A program made the position numbers and the translations under genes. DNA of 64,000 bases from JANYCO01 sp035535995 (GTDB taxonomy: Bacteria; Bacteroidota; Bacteroidia; Cytophagales; Cytophagaceae). The notes under the pieces were generated by a model. The model was not told the DNA's origin. It saw only the letters and a list, made by a program, of their open reading frames with translations, and did no database searches. Positions 18,375-26,915 of the stretch are shown here, piece by piece. Every line of letters starts with the position of its first letter. Position 1 is the first letter of the stretch. Where the stretch lies: positions 29,943-93,942 of the forward strand of contig DATLOZ010000014.1 of the NCBI GenBank assembly GCA_035535995.1. The letters run 5' to 3'.

Positions 18375-18418
18375 AAAAAAGAAGTCATTTGAAATTTGCA
18401 TCAAATGACTTCTTTTTT
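18375..18418. terminator. Bidirectional terminator between convergent genes
   Basis: A perfect 18-bp stem (18375-18392 with 18401-18418; core GAAGTCATTTGA) with A and T runs on both sides, so it works in both directions, for the T9SS protein gene (+) and the glycosyltransferase gene (-). Confidence 0.9.
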
Positions 18419-18488
18419 TACTGATTTTAATTTTTTATTGAATTCCCTATTGGATCATTTCAAAGGCAAAAAAAGTGGCGCGGACATC

Positions 18489-19256
18489 CTATCGAAACAC
18501 TATACTCTCTTCCAATACATATTTGATCCCTTCACATTCTTCATCGCTTATACTGGTAGAAGCTGCCACTACGCTATTTAAATGCTGAGTACCAGAGATG
18601 TTTTTACCATGAATAATATAGGTGTACAAATGAGGAAAATCGATCAAGACTAAGTAGCCATCCGCAAATAATCTTTTTAATACAGGAGTATCTTCCTTTG
18701 TATTTTGGGGCAGGTATTTCTCCATATATTCTTTCCTGCAAAGCAAACTTCCTTCCCATCCTTCATGCCTTTTAATACTGTAGTAAGCCTTGTGGTGAAT
18801 GCTATCATAGATCGTAAGGCTTGAAAGTGCACACGCCGGTTTCCCAGCATGCTGACAGGCCAGTATCTGTTGTGATAAACGGCGGGGAGAATACCAATCG
18901 TCGTCATCCCATACACAAATAAAATCTGCTTCCGCATACTCAGTGGCCAGATTTCTTTTTTCGCCCAGCGAAAATTTGGAGTAATGATCAATTTCTATAA
19001 AGGTAATATTCGATTCATTGCTTTTCAGGCATATGGAATTTTTAAAAGAGGATCCATCTAATTTTACAAGATTTACATCTGTCTTGTTTCGGGCAAAGGA
19101 AGCCGTATGCGCATCGGAAGCATCGTAGAAAATCAGTAATTCCTTTTCTTCATAATCCTGATCACGGAAACATTGGATGGCTCTTGGAAGTAATTCAACG
19201 CGGTTATCTGTAATACAGATGCAAGCTATTTTATCGATATAATTAATTGATCTCAT
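18489..19256 (-). CDS. Family 2-like glycosyltransferase
   Basis: A 255-residue cytoplasmic GT-A protein. N-terminal nucleotide-sugar fold (IACICITDNRVELLPRAIQC), then the divalent metal-binding DxD-type motif as FICVWDDDDWYSPRRLSQQI at about 130-150, preceded by GEKRNLATEYAEADF, the usual family layout. A central KRHEGWEGSLLCRKEYMEKY segment follows. It probably transfers a sugar to a surface glycan or protein. No glycan cluster is adjacent, so the acceptor is unknown. It stands alone. Confidence 0.85.
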   Translation of the reverse strand: MRSINYIDKIACICITDNRVELLPRAIQCFRDQDYEEKELLIFYDASDAHTASFARNKTDVNLVKLDGSSFKNSICLKSNESNITFIEIDHYSKFSLGEKRNLATEYAEADFICVWDDDDWYSPRRLSQQILACQHAGKPACALSSLTIYDSIHHKAYYSIKRHEGWEGSLLCRKEYMEKYLPQNTKEDTPVLKRLFADGYLVLIDFPHLYTYIIHGKNISGTQHLNSVVAASTSISDEECEGIKYVLEESIVFR

Positions 19257-19488
19257 AGATTTATCCTGGTTAATAGAATATCTCTTTTCTTAAAAAAACA
19301 TAATACAGACAAGCCATGCTATAGTTGATGACCAGTACAATAAGCTAAATTAAAATGTAAAAAATAGCATATCACTGTTTGGCACAACTTAGCACAAACT
19401 AAAATATAACCAATTGACGGGCATTATTTTATTTCTATAAAAATATTCCGGCATAAGTGTAAGCAAGAAACATGAGCAAGGATATAAA

Positions 19489-19875
19489 TTACATATAAAA
19501 GACGTTGAACTTATGTCCGTCTGGATCTGCGAAAACAAAACCATAATAACCTTTTCCAAATTCTTCGGGTTCGGAAATGATCTTTCCGCCTGCGCTCTCA
19601 ACCTCTTTCGCCCATTTATCTACCTGTGTTTTGCTTTCAGCAGAAATAGTGAAGATGATCTCATTTGAGTTTTGCGTGTCGGTCATTTCGCCTTTCATAG
19701 CGGGTTTGAGTATCTCTTTTAAAAAGAAGTGAATAATAAAATCATTTTTCCCGAAAAAAAAGCTTGTAAGCTCCTTAGAACTCCCGTTAGATTTAAAACC
19801 CAGCTCAGTATAAAATTTAGTTGTCCGCTCCAGATCGCTCACCGCTAAATTTGCCCATATCATTTTAGGATTCAT
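19489..19875 (-). CDS. VOC (glyoxalase/bleomycin resistance) superfamily protein
   Basis: A 128-residue protein with two beta-alpha-beta-beta-beta halves. It opens with MIWANLAVSDLERTTKFYTE, L and GFK, and ends with the family close YGFVFADPDGHKFNVFYM. Metal ligand positions are not all conserved as in glyoxalase I. The middle (KMNDFIIHFFLKEILKPA-like segment) matches the predicted lactoylglutathione lyase-like YeaZ/PhnB-type subfamily common in soil bacteria. Substrate unknown. A single gene with AT-rich flanks. Confidence 0.85.
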   Translation of the reverse strand: MNPKMIWANLAVSDLERTTKFYTELGFKSNGSSKELTSFFFGKNDFIIHFFLKEILKPAMKGEMTDTQNSNEIIFTISAESKTQVDKWAKEVESAGGKIISEPEEFGKGYYGFVFADPDGHKFNVFYM

Positions 19876-20068
19876 ATTTTTTATTTTTTAAAACCGTTTA
19901 AAATTTAATCGTTTTACTGCAAACTTTTTACAGTTGCTGGAGTTTTTCTTTAGATATTTTTTACAAAGCTACATTTACTCTCCACCGTGTTCTGTGGCAC
20001 ACAGAACATCAAAGCTTTTATTAATAAAAAGATAATTATTGGCTTTATTGTTTATCAGAACTTCAGGA

Positions 20069-20181
20069 CAGTATGGAGTGTGAGCGCGAGTATGGAGGAC
20101 AAAATCAGTCTGGGTATAAACAAAAATCGAGTGTGAATTTTGAGTTTCAATACTCATTACTCACACTCGATACTGATTTTG
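20069..20181. repeat. Family F inverted repeat beside tRNA-Ser
   Basis: GTATGGAGTGTGAGCGCGAG and TATGGAG units, then CAAAATCAG and ATCGAGTGTGA, then the reverse complements TCACACTCGAT and CTGATTTTG. The pair of arms (20099-20141 with 20160-20181) brackets a short AT-rich turn. It lies directly downstream (minus sense) of the tRNA. The 306-bp gap 19876-20181 holds nothing else recognisable. Confidence 0.65.
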
Positions 20182-20182
20182 T

Positions 20183-20266
20183 AGAGGGAGAGGGATTCGA
20201 ACCCCCGGACCTGTTACAGTCAACGGTTTTCAAGACCGCCGCATTCGACCGCTCTGCCATCCCTCT
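20183..20266 (-). tRNA. tRNA-Ser (anticodon UGA)
   Basis: Read on the minus strand: acceptor AGAGGGA pairing with TCCCTCT, T8-G9, D arm GGCAGAGCGGTC, anticodon stem GCGGT/ACCGT with loop CTTGAAA (anticodon TGA), a long variable arm containing CTG-TAA-CAG as in class II tRNAs, and T arm GGGGGTTCGAATCCCTC. CCA is not encoded. The base after the acceptor stem reads A where bacterial tRNA-Ser usually has G, so the exact 3' end may be off by one. Confidence 0.93.
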
Positions 20267-20343
20267 GGATTTTGGAGGTACAAAAGTATACCTTTAAATC
20301 AATATTAAAAAATATTCTGCTATATTTTTTAATTCTTTGTCTA

Positions 20344-21273
20344 TCAATGTTTCAAAAGGGTTTTTCGATAGTAATCTTTCTCCGCTACTTCTATACAGGC
20401 ATTGATCTCATACCCGATTAACAACATCAACGAGATCATATTGAACCAGAGCATCAAACCTATCAATGCCCCGATAGAACCATACACTTTGTTGTAAGAA
20501 TTAAAATGATCTACATAATACGAAAACACCATAGTAAACGCTAAGATCATAATCGTAGCGATAAAAGATCCGTGTGAGAAAAAGCTCCAGCGCTTATGTA
20601 CCGCCGGCGCTATATAATAGATCATGGAAATGCCGATATAGAAAATTAAAAACACCACCACGTATTTCCCAATGACCAGTGCCAGGGTATCTGTTAGTTG
20701 GTGATCCGGGAGATAATGTAGGTAAATCTCCAGCAACACTGTAATACCAATGGCAATCACTACAATTACTGTAAGCAGGATGATCACCAGGAAACTGATC
20801 ATTAATTTTTTCACGAATGTTCTTCTGTCCGATGAACTGTAACATTGGTTGAATGCATTCATCATCGCCATAATCCCGTTGGTAGCGGAGTACATCGCAA
20901 ACACAAATCCAAAACTCATCAGTCCGCCGTGCGGAATGTTCAGGATCTCGTAGATGGTGCCACTCACCGTCTGATACATGCTTTGCGGCAATACATCACT
21001 GAGCGAATCCATCACCTGGTCTTTCAAACCCTGGATAGGAATGTAAGGAATAAGTGTAAAGGTAAAAATGATAGCCGGGAACATGGAAAGCATAAAGCTG
21101 AAAGCCATTGCCCGCGCACGCTCCATGATGCCATCGCGGATCAGTTCTTTCTGAAGGATCACCAGAAATACATACATGTTCACTTTCTTTTTGGTGAAAT
21201 GAATTTCTTTCAAAAAAGAAGTGAACACCTTGAAAGGTGTAGATTTGGTGACAACTTTAGGAAACCTGATCAT
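20344..21273 (-). CDS. YihY/BrkB family inner-membrane protein
   Basis: 309 residues from the ATG at 21273, chosen because it overlaps the upstream thioesterase stop as ATGA; a longer in-frame start would overlap that gene by 58 bases. Six membrane segments are visible, with the family motifs RDGIMERARAMAFSFMLSMF near the N-terminus and YGSIGALIGLMLWFNMISLM near the C-terminus. Despite the old name RNase BN, the family is a membrane protein of unknown transport function. It is the last gene of a probable mltG-ybgC-yihY operon. Confidence 0.92.
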   Translation of the reverse strand: MIRFPKVVTKSTPFKVFTSFLKEIHFTKKKVNMYVFLVILQKELIRDGIMERARAMAFSFMLSMFPAIIFTFTLIPYIPIQGLKDQVMDSLSDVLPQSMYQTVSGTIYEILNIPHGGLMSFGFVFAMYSATNGIMAMMNAFNQCYSSSDRRTFVKKLMISFLVIILLTVIVVIAIGITVLLEIYLHYLPDHQLTDTLALVIGKYVVVFLIFYIGISMIYYIAPAVHKRWSFFSHGSFIATIMILAFTMVFSYYVDHFNSYNKVYGSIGALIGLMLWFNMISLMLLIGYEINACIEVAEKDYYRKTLLKH

Positions 21274-21683
21274 GATTCCTGGAAAAACGGATTTACGATG
21301 TTCTGAAATTTTTCCGGCAGGCAACAAGGTTTGCCGGTTTGTGAATTTACAAAAACAAGTGTGGTTTCAGCTATGGTGAGCAAGATATTTTGCTCGTTGT
21401 ATACTTCGTATTCAAACACGATCCGCACTCCCGGTTTTTGTTTTACCAATACTTTGATCGTAAGCAGATCATCATATTTGGCGGGCTTCAGGTATTTGGT
21501 CTTATATTCCAGCACAGGCATCATAACACCCGCTTCCTCCAATTCCTTATAGCTAAACCCGATCTTGCGAAACGTTTCCACGCGGCCTACTTCAAAATAG
21601 GAAGCGTAGTTCCCATAATAAACATAAGCCATCTGATCCGTCTCCGCATAGCGCACGCGCAACTCTACCTTATGTTCGATCAT
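21270..21683 (-). CDS. YbgC-type acyl-CoA thioesterase
   Basis: A 137-residue hot-dog fold protein. The motif RYAETDQMAYVYYGNYASYF (residues about 10-29) contains the catalytic Asp and the long helix start; the usual His of the GVVYHxxY motif is replaced (AYVYYGNY), as in many Bacteroidota members. The family hydrolyses acyl-CoA or 4-hydroxybenzoyl-CoA esters and in proteobacteria is linked to the Tol-Pal envelope system. It lies 5 bp after mltG and overlaps yihY by 4 bp, which indicates cotranscription. Confidence 0.92.
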   Translation of the reverse strand: MIEHKVELRVRYAETDQMAYVYYGNYASYFEVGRVETFRKIGFSYKELEEAGVMMPVLEYKTKYLKPAKYDDLLTIKVLVKQKPGVRIVFEYEVYNEQNILLTIAETTLVFVNSQTGKPCCLPEKFQNIVNPFFQES

Positions 21684-21688
21684 GATTC

Positions 21689-22723
21689 TTAATGAATTTT
21701 TTGTTTGTCGAGATACTTGCGATAACGGTTCGCATTGTTCACATGATCGCGATAGCTTTCTGCAAAATCATGATAACCGATCTCGTTTGGACTGGCGCAA
21801 AAATAAACATACTTATGCTTTTCTGCATTCAACACCGCATCGATGGTAACCGTGGAAGGCATATTGATCGGGCCGGGCGGAAGGCCAAGGTTTTTATAAG
21901 TATTGTAAGGCGATATACATGCAGTATGTTCTTGCGTCACACGTTTGATCGTAAAATCCTGCAAAGCATATTTCACCGTAGGATCAGCCTGAAGCGGCAT
22001 ATCGGTTTTAAGCCTGTTGATATATACTCCTGCGATCCTTGATTTTTCTGTGTCTTTATTTGTCTCGGCTTCCACAATGGAAGCGATGATCGAGATCTGT
22101 ATCGGTGTGTAGCCTTGTGCCTTGGCTTTGGCCAGGCGATCTTTGTTCCAGAATTTTTTGTATTCCTTATTCATTTTTTTCAAAAACTCTTCCGGACTTG
22201 CATTCCAAAAGATCTGGTATGTGTTTGGAATAAACATTGCCATTACGGTATTTGTATCAAAGCCATACTCCGCTACTACTTTAGGATCATTCACCAGTAT
22301 CAAAAAATCCTGTTCGGAAAATTCCAATTTTTCATCCAGCTTCTTGGCCAGATCTTTTTTGGTGCGCACGTTGTTGAACGTTAGCTTCAAAGGATCTTGC
22401 TGGCCGCTTTTCAGTTTGCGGATTACCGTGAGGTTAGTAGAGTTGCTGGAAAGTAAATACCTGCCTGGTTTTATTTTTTCCTGATAACCCATAAGCTGCG
22501 ATACAAAAGCGAAAGAAAGCTTATCGGTAAGCACTTGATCTTTTTCGAGTGAATCCATCACAGTAGTAAAGTTCGCGCCGGTAGGAATATATAAGTAATA
22601 ATCTTTTTTATCTACCTGTATATTGGGAGTTTCAAAAATCTGGTAAGCGTAATAGGAAAAACAAACAAACAGGAGCCCTGCCAATGCAATCACATACCGG
22701 ATAGTGGGAGTCTTTTTCTTCAT
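21689..22723 (-). CDS. mltG: Endolytic murein transglycosylase MltG
   Basis: 344 residues. One N-terminal membrane helix (about 10-28), then a LysM-like subdomain and the YceG catalytic domain. The catalytic Glu sits in SIIASIVEAETNKDTEKSRI, followed by the family motif GVYINRLKTDMPLQADPTV. Near the C-terminus, YNTYKNLGLPPGPINMPS and YFCASPNEIGYHDFAESY are diagnostic. The enzyme cuts nascent glycan strands in the periplasm, setting chain length during peptidoglycan synthesis. First gene of the operon with ybgC and yihY. Confidence 0.96.
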   Translation of the reverse strand: MKKKTPTIRYVIALAGLLFVCFSYYAYQIFETPNIQVDKKDYYLYIPTGANFTTVMDSLEKDQVLTDKLSFAFVSQLMGYQEKIKPGRYLLSSNSTNLTVIRKLKSGQQDPLKLTFNNVRTKKDLAKKLDEKLEFSEQDFLILVNDPKVVAEYGFDTNTVMAMFIPNTYQIFWNASPEEFLKKMNKEYKKFWNKDRLAKAKAQGYTPIQISIIASIVEAETNKDTEKSRIAGVYINRLKTDMPLQADPTVKYALQDFTIKRVTQEHTACISPYNTYKNLGLPPGPINMPSTVTIDAVLNAEKHKYVYFCASPNEIGYHDFAESYRDHVNNANRYRKYLDKQKIH

Positions 22724-22762
22724 CTATTTTGAAAATTATATCATCAGGAAATGTAAAAATAT

Positions 22763-22899
22763 CAATAAATTATGAATATTAGAATTAAATATGAATTATG
22801 AACCTTGATTCACAGGATTAAAAGATTCACATAATATTGATTTGCCTGATTAGTAAACCCGTGAATCCATAATTCAATATCCATAACTTATAATTATTG
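22763..22899. repeat. Family B hairpin with a family D hairpin nested in its loop
   Basis: Outer arms: 22763-22804 (RTTATGA-type units such as AATTATGAA) and 22867-22899 (CATAATTCAATATCCATAAC). Inside lies another inverted pair, GATTCACAGGATTAAAAG (22808-22825) with the complement-like TAAACCCGTGAATCC (22854-22868). It fills the divergent gap between mltG and the Sua5 gene. Confidence 0.6.
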
Positions 22900-22903
22900 A
22901 AAA

Positions 22904-23530
22904 ATGTCTGCCGAATATTTAGAAATACATCCTGCCAATCCACAAGCCAATCGTATCGCCAAAGCAGTAGAAACCCTTCGCCAGGGCGGCATTGTTGTAT
23001 ACCCGACTGATACTGTGTATGGCATTGGCTGTGATATCCACCAGGCGAGAGCCGTAGAGCGTTTATGCAGGATCCAGCACATTGATCCGAAAAAGATCAA
23101 TCTCTCTTTTATCTGTTACGACTTGAGTCATATTTCAGAATACACCAAAAATCTTCCTACTGAAATTTTTAAGGTGATGAAACAAACATTGCCTGGCCCG
23201 TATACCTTTATTCTCAACGCCAACAACAACGTCCCCAAAATTTTACATACAAAAAAGAACACCGTAGGAATTCGCGTACCTGATCATACCATACCGCGTA
23301 TGATAGTAAAGGAACTGGGGAATCCAATCCTCAACTCTTCGCTCAAGCACGAAGACGGAATCCTGGAATACCTGACCGATCCTGACGAGATCTACGAACG
23401 CTACAAACACTCCGCAGATCTCATCATTATATCCGGCGCCGGAGGCAATATCCCTTCTACCATTCTCGACTGTACCGGCCAGCAAGCCGAGCTGGTGCGG
23501 GAAGGACTGGGAAGCGTGGAGGAATTATAA
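22904..23530 (+). CDS. Sua5/YciO/YrdC family, L-threonylcarbamoyladenylate synthase-like
   Basis: 208 residues. The YrdC fold is clear: GGIVVYPTDTVYGIGCDIHQ at about 30-49, LPGPYTFILNANNNVPKIL at about 92-110, then GIRVPDHTIP and GNPILNSSLKHEDG. It uses the KINLSFICYDL variant in place of the KxR-SxN tetrad of TsaC proper, which fits the YciO-like subgroup. The TsaC reaction makes threonylcarbamoyl-AMP for t6A in tRNAs reading ANN codons; YciO-like proteins may act on the same intermediate. The stop codon is directly followed by a 30-bp inverted repeat. Confidence 0.9.
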   Translation: MSAEYLEIHPANPQANRIAKAVETLRQGGIVVYPTDTVYGIGCDIHQARAVERLCRIQHIDPKKINLSFICYDLSHISEYTKNLPTEIFKVMKQTLPGPYTFILNANNNVPKILHTKKNTVGIRVPDHTIPRMIVKELGNPILNSSLKHEDGILEYLTDPDEIYERYKHSADLIIISGAGGNIPSTILDCTGQQAELVREGLGSVEEL

Positions 23531-23617
23531 GTTATGAATGTTGAATTATGAGTTATGAATTTTAAATCCTAAAACTCTTGGAAAATCATTCATAACTCAT
23601 AATTCAACATTCATAAC
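23531..23617. repeat. Family B perfect 30-bp inverted repeat
   Basis: Arms 23531-23560 and 23588-23617 are exact reverse complements; each is made of 7-nt units GTTATGA, ATGTTGA, ATTATGA, GTTATGA. It begins on the base after the Sua5 stop codon. A 27-nt AT-rich loop separates the arms. Confidence 0.9.
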
Positions 23618-23897
23618 TTCCTACACAACTTTCCGGTTACATTTTCCGTTTAAGTATCATACATTGTTATAAAACATTACTATTGTGTTTACCAACCCTG
23701 TTACCCGTCCCTAGGATTTCTCCTCTGCACACCTTTACGGGTGTTTGCTATTCTCCTATTATTTTAAAATATTTAGTAAAAACCGTATACAAACCCTAAA
23801 AAACAAAGGTCAGTTTGTAATATTCTAATCATTCATTAATCTCTAATTTGATAAAAATTAAAGAATTAGCTATTTTGCCAATTAAACAACGAAACTT
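23618..23897. other. Leader of the PspA-TerD block, no gene seen
   Basis: 280 bp without a convincing reading frame. A small hairpin ACACC-tttac-GGGTGT lies at 23728-23743. No exact TAnnTTTG element was found close to the PspA start; a near match, TATTTTG, occurs about 25 bp upstream of it. Confidence 0.35.
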
Positions 23898-24764
23898 ATG
23901 TGGAAGCGTTTTTTTCAACGTCTGAATAATATTTTCAAAGCCAAAGCTCACGATGCCCTGGACCAGGTGGAAGATCCTGTCCAAATGATGAAACTCGCCG
24001 TAGCCGAAATGGAGCAATCGATCTTCAAATCTACCGAGGCTCTGGCCAAAGCGATGGGCAACCAGAAAAATCTTGTAAAACAAGCCGAGCAATATAAGCT
24101 TGAAACCGAAAGCTGGCTAAGCAAAGCTACTACCGCGATCAAAACCGGTCAGGACGAGCTTGGTAAAAAAGCACTGGAGAAAAAAGCGCTGGCTGAAAAA
24201 CAATACGAACAATACAAAGCGCTTTCAGAAAATGCTGGCGTCACGGTAGAACAGCTGAAAACACAGCTCGACCGGATGAAAGCCAAACTGGAAGAAGCCA
24301 AAGCTAAAGAATCGATCCTTTCTGCAAAAATGTCGAGCGCCAAAGCGCAAAAAGAAATTGCCGAACAACTGGGAGGCATGAACTATACGCCTTTGGCCGA
24401 ATTCCAGAAGTACGAGAAAAAGATCTTACAAGTAGAATCCGAATCGGAAGCTATGACCGAACTGATCTCACACGAAGGAAAACTGGAAAAAGAATTCGAA
24501 GAACTGGAAACGGAAAGTTCCGTATTCAGCGATTATGAAGTGATCAAGAATCAACTCAAACAAGAAGAGGAACAAAAAAAACGTCTTGAAGAAGAAAGAA
24601 AACATCAAAAGATCAATCAGATCCTCAACAACGAAGTAGAGAAGAAAGATATCAAATCACTTCCTGAAGAAAAGAAAAAGCTGTTGGATGGATTCATGAA
24701 AAATGATGATCAGAACAACGATAACAAACAAAAGAAGATCGACGACTTCTTTAAGAACGAATAA
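23898..24764 (+). CDS. PspA/IM30 family membrane-stress protein
   Basis: 288 residues, almost wholly coiled coil. The N-terminal amphipathic helix and family opening are clear: MWKRFFQRLNNIFKAKAHDA, LDQVEDPVQMMKLAVAEMEQ. The central heptads (about 60-220) are rich in Lys, Glu and Ala. The C-terminal 60 residues are a highly charged extension (KNDDQNNDNKQKKIDDFFKN) beyond the usual PspA length of about 225. PspA/IM30 proteins form ESCRT-III-like polymers on damaged inner membranes. It is followed after 69 bp by four TerD genes, which suggests a joint envelope or chemical-stress unit. Confidence 0.94.
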   Translation: MWKRFFQRLNNIFKAKAHDALDQVEDPVQMMKLAVAEMEQSIFKSTEALAKAMGNQKNLVKQAEQYKLETESWLSKATTAIKTGQDELGKKALEKKALAEKQYEQYKALSENAGVTVEQLKTQLDRMKAKLEEAKAKESILSAKMSSAKAQKEIAEQLGGMNYTPLAEFQKYEKKILQVESESEAMTELISHEGKLEKEFEELETESSVFSDYEVIKNQLKQEEEQKKRLEEERKHQKINQILNNEVEKKDIKSLPEEKKKLLDGFMKNDDQNNDNKQKKIDDFFKNE

Positions 24765-24833
24765 CTAGGCTGTTCCGGAATCCACTTCTAGCAAGGGATT
24801 TCGGAACGCTTCTTAAAATTTTTCAAACTATCA

Positions 24834-25391
24834 ATGTCTATTAATTTAAAAAAGGGAAATTCTTTTAACCTTACAAAAGAAGAGCCTGCCTTGAAAAAAG
24901 TGTTGATCGGGTTGGGTTGGGATATGAGCACATACAACATCGATATGGATGCTTCTGCTTTTATGCTTGGAAGCAACCTGAAACTAATTGCCGATGAATA
25001 TTTCGTGTTTTATAACAACCTGAAATCGCCCGACGGTTCGGTACAACATACCGGCGACAACCGCACAGGCGAAGGCAGTGGCGACGATGAAATGATCCTG
25101 ACCAACCTGGATCTGATCAATCCCGCTGTAAGCGAAATCCTCTTCCTGGTAACCATCCACGAAGCCAAAGCCAGAGGTCATCACTTCGGTATGTTGCAAA
25201 ATGCCTATATCCGTATCTACGATGTGGAAGGCAAAAGAGAAGTACTCCGCTACACGTTGGACTCCGAACGCAGCAATTTTTCCGACATGGAATTCGGAAA
25301 ACTTCAGAAAATAAACAATGAATGGAAATTTACTGCGCTTGGAAACGGCAGCCAGAAAGGCTTACAAGGCTATGTAGATATTTATGCTTAA
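24834..25391 (+). CDS. terD: TerD family stress protein, copy 1
   Basis: 185 residues, full TerD length. Signature features: MSINLKKGNSFNLTKEEPAL at the start, GLGWDMSTYNIDMDASAFML at about 27-46, the acidic Ca2+-binding loop SPDGSVQHTGDNRTGEGSGD-DE, and the end KFTALGNGSQKGLQGYVDIY. TerD proteins are Ca2+-binding beta-sandwich proteins tied to tellurite, phage and oxidative stress responses. It is the most divergent of the three 185-residue copies in its core (IDMDAS in place of LDLDAS). Confidence 0.95.
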   Translation: MSINLKKGNSFNLTKEEPALKKVLIGLGWDMSTYNIDMDASAFMLGSNLKLIADEYFVFYNNLKSPDGSVQHTGDNRTGEGSGDDEMILTNLDLINPAVSEILFLVTIHEAKARGHHFGMLQNAYIRIYDVEGKREVLRYTLDSERSNFSDMEFGKLQKINNEWKFTALGNGSQKGLQGYVDIYA

Positions 25392-25401
25392 TATACAAAT
25401 A

Positions 25402-25504
25402 GGATACAAGATACCGGATGCAAGATGCCAGATAAATTTCTTTATTGTCAATTAAATATATTTATCTAATATTATCTGGATCAGGAATCTGGCATCTGGT
25501 ATCC
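25402..25504. repeat. Family A inverted repeat of 7-nt units (GATRCCR)
   Basis: Left arm 25402-25434 (GATACAA, GATACCG, GATGCAA, GATGCCA, GAT) and right arm 25474-25504 (the same units reversed) bracket a 39-nt AT-rich loop. It lies between the first two terD genes, 10 bases past a stop codon. Confidence 0.85.
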
Positions 25505-25556
25505 ATATTGGGTAATGAATTCAAACACTAACAAACTTTAACCTACTAATACAACC

Positions 25557-26114
25557 ATGGCTATCAACTTAAAAAAAGGCGGTACGTTTAACCTTACCAA
25601 AGAAGAACCTACCCTTACCAAAGTAATGATCGGACTAGGCTGGGAAATGACTTCCCAAACCTTAGACCTGGACGCTTCCGTATTCATGCTCGGTGCCAAT
25701 CGAAAATTGATCACAGAAGAATATTTTGTATTCTACAACAACCTGAAATCGCCCGACGGCGCTATCCAGCATACCGGCGACAACCGCTCCGGTAAAGGCG
25801 ATGACGACGATGAAATGATCCTGGCCAATCTTGCTGCTGTGAATCCTGAAGTATCGGAAATCCTGGTGGTTGTTACGATTCACGATGCCGCCAAACGCGG
25901 CCATAACTTTGGTCTGCTGAAAGATGCTTATATCCGTATCTATGATGTGGAAACCAAAAGAGAAATTCTTCGTTATGATCTGGATGCAGAGAATGCCTCG
26001 AACTCTGAAGTAGAATTCGGTAAACTGCAAAAAACAAATGGCGAATGGAAATTCACTGCCCTTGGAAATGGCTCTAATAAAGGCCTTCAGGGATTTATAG
26101 ACATTTATGCTTAA
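25557..26114 (+). CDS. terD: TerD family stress protein, copy 2
   Basis: 185 residues, starting MAINLKKGGTFNLTKEEPTL. The core DLDASVFMLGANRKLITEEY and the Ca2+ loop SPDGAIQHTGDNRSGKGDDD-DE keep all acidic residues expected for calcium binding. The end is KFTALGNGSNKGLQGFIDIY. It is the copy closest to canonical TerD/TerE. The A-type repeat lies upstream and copy 3 starts 52 bp downstream, so copies 2 and 3 are likely cotranscribed. Confidence 0.95.
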   Translation: MAINLKKGGTFNLTKEEPTLTKVMIGLGWEMTSQTLDLDASVFMLGANRKLITEEYFVFYNNLKSPDGAIQHTGDNRSGKGDDDDEMILANLAAVNPEVSEILVVVTIHDAAKRGHNFGLLKDAYIRIYDVETKREILRYDLDAENASNSEVEFGKLQKTNGEWKFTALGNGSNKGLQGFIDIYA

Positions 26115-26166
26115 TCCCTTTATTTTGGCACGGCTTTCGTTGAATAAAATCTAAAAAATATCTCAA

Positions 26167-26790
26167 ATGGATCTAAGTAAAAAAACAGGTATCAACCTAT
26201 CCAAAGGAAGTAAGATCTCCCTAGTGAAAGAAAACAGAAAGCTGGAGCAAGTATGCATCGGGCTCGACTGGGGAACTATCAAGAAAAAAACGTTAGGTCT
26301 TTTCACTACCGAAACTGCTGTAGACCTTGACGCCAGCGTGGTGATGTTTGATGAAAACAACCGCAAGGTAGACGTAGTATTTTTCAATCGCCTGATGTCT
26401 ACCGACGGTTCCGTAAGACATAGCGGCGACGACCGCACCGGTGACTCTTCAGCCGATGGTTCCGATAATGAAATTGTTTATGTAAACCTTGCAAAGGTTC
26501 ACCCTAAAATTTCTACGATCGTTTTCTTTTTGAATTCTTACAAAGGACAAGACTTTCAAACCATTCCATATTCTAAGATCAGGATCTTTGAAGGCAATAA
26601 AAGAGAGGTAATCTCTGTATTCGCAACTTTTAATCTTTCTGCCGAACCTGCCTTCTCCAAAAAAGTAGCGATGATCATGGGCAAACTTGTACGCCTCAAC
26701 GATAACTGGGAGTTCCAGACCATCGGTGAGCCAAGCGAGACCAAAGATCTGAACGAAACAATCGAAGAGATCAAATCAAAATATATTTAA
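26167..26790 (+). CDS. TerD-like protein, longer variant, copy 3
   Basis: 207 residues. The opening is extended (LSKKTGINLSKGSKISLVKE) and the first loop carries an insert (GTIKKKTLGLFTTETAVDLD). The Ca2+-loop counterpart is STDGSVRHSGDDRTGDSSAD-GSD, still rich in Asp. The tail after the domain is charged (ETKDLNETIEEIKSKYI). This fits the TerX/YceC-type TerD-like subgroup often found within ter clusters. It may form mixed assemblies with the canonical copies. Confidence 0.93.
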   Translation: MDLSKKTGINLSKGSKISLVKENRKLEQVCIGLDWGTIKKKTLGLFTTETAVDLDASVVMFDENNRKVDVVFFNRLMSTDGSVRHSGDDRTGDSSADGSDNEIVYVNLAKVHPKISTIVFFLNSYKGQDFQTIPYSKIRIFEGNKREVISVFATFNLSAEPAFSKKVAMIMGKLVRLNDNWEFQTIGEPSETKDLNETIEEIKSKYI

Positions 26791-26792
26791 GA

Positions 26793-26860
26793 AGATACCG
26801 GATGCCAGATGCCGGATACCAGATAAGAAATATTTATCTGGTATCCGGCATCTGGCATCT
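26793..26860. repeat. Family A inverted repeat, 26-bp near-perfect hairpin
   Basis: Left arm 26793-26826 made of GATACCG, GATGCCA, GATGCCG, GATACCA units; right arm 26834-26860 is the reverse complement of its last 27 bases with one mismatch. Seven-base loop. It starts 2 bases after the terD copy 3 stop. Confidence 0.9.
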
Positions 26861-26915
26861 AATCAAAAGTTGCAAGCTGTGAATTTCCATTACTAAAATA
26901 AATAACAACAACTTT

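Noticed and set aside
20073..20297. A 74-residue open frame over the tRNA-Ser region
   Set aside because: It reads across a repeat hairpin and the tRNA gene on the other strand.
20344..21327. A longer start for the BrkB-like gene
   Set aside because: It would overlap the thioesterase gene by 58 bases, while the ATG at 21273 gives the usual ATGA overlap.
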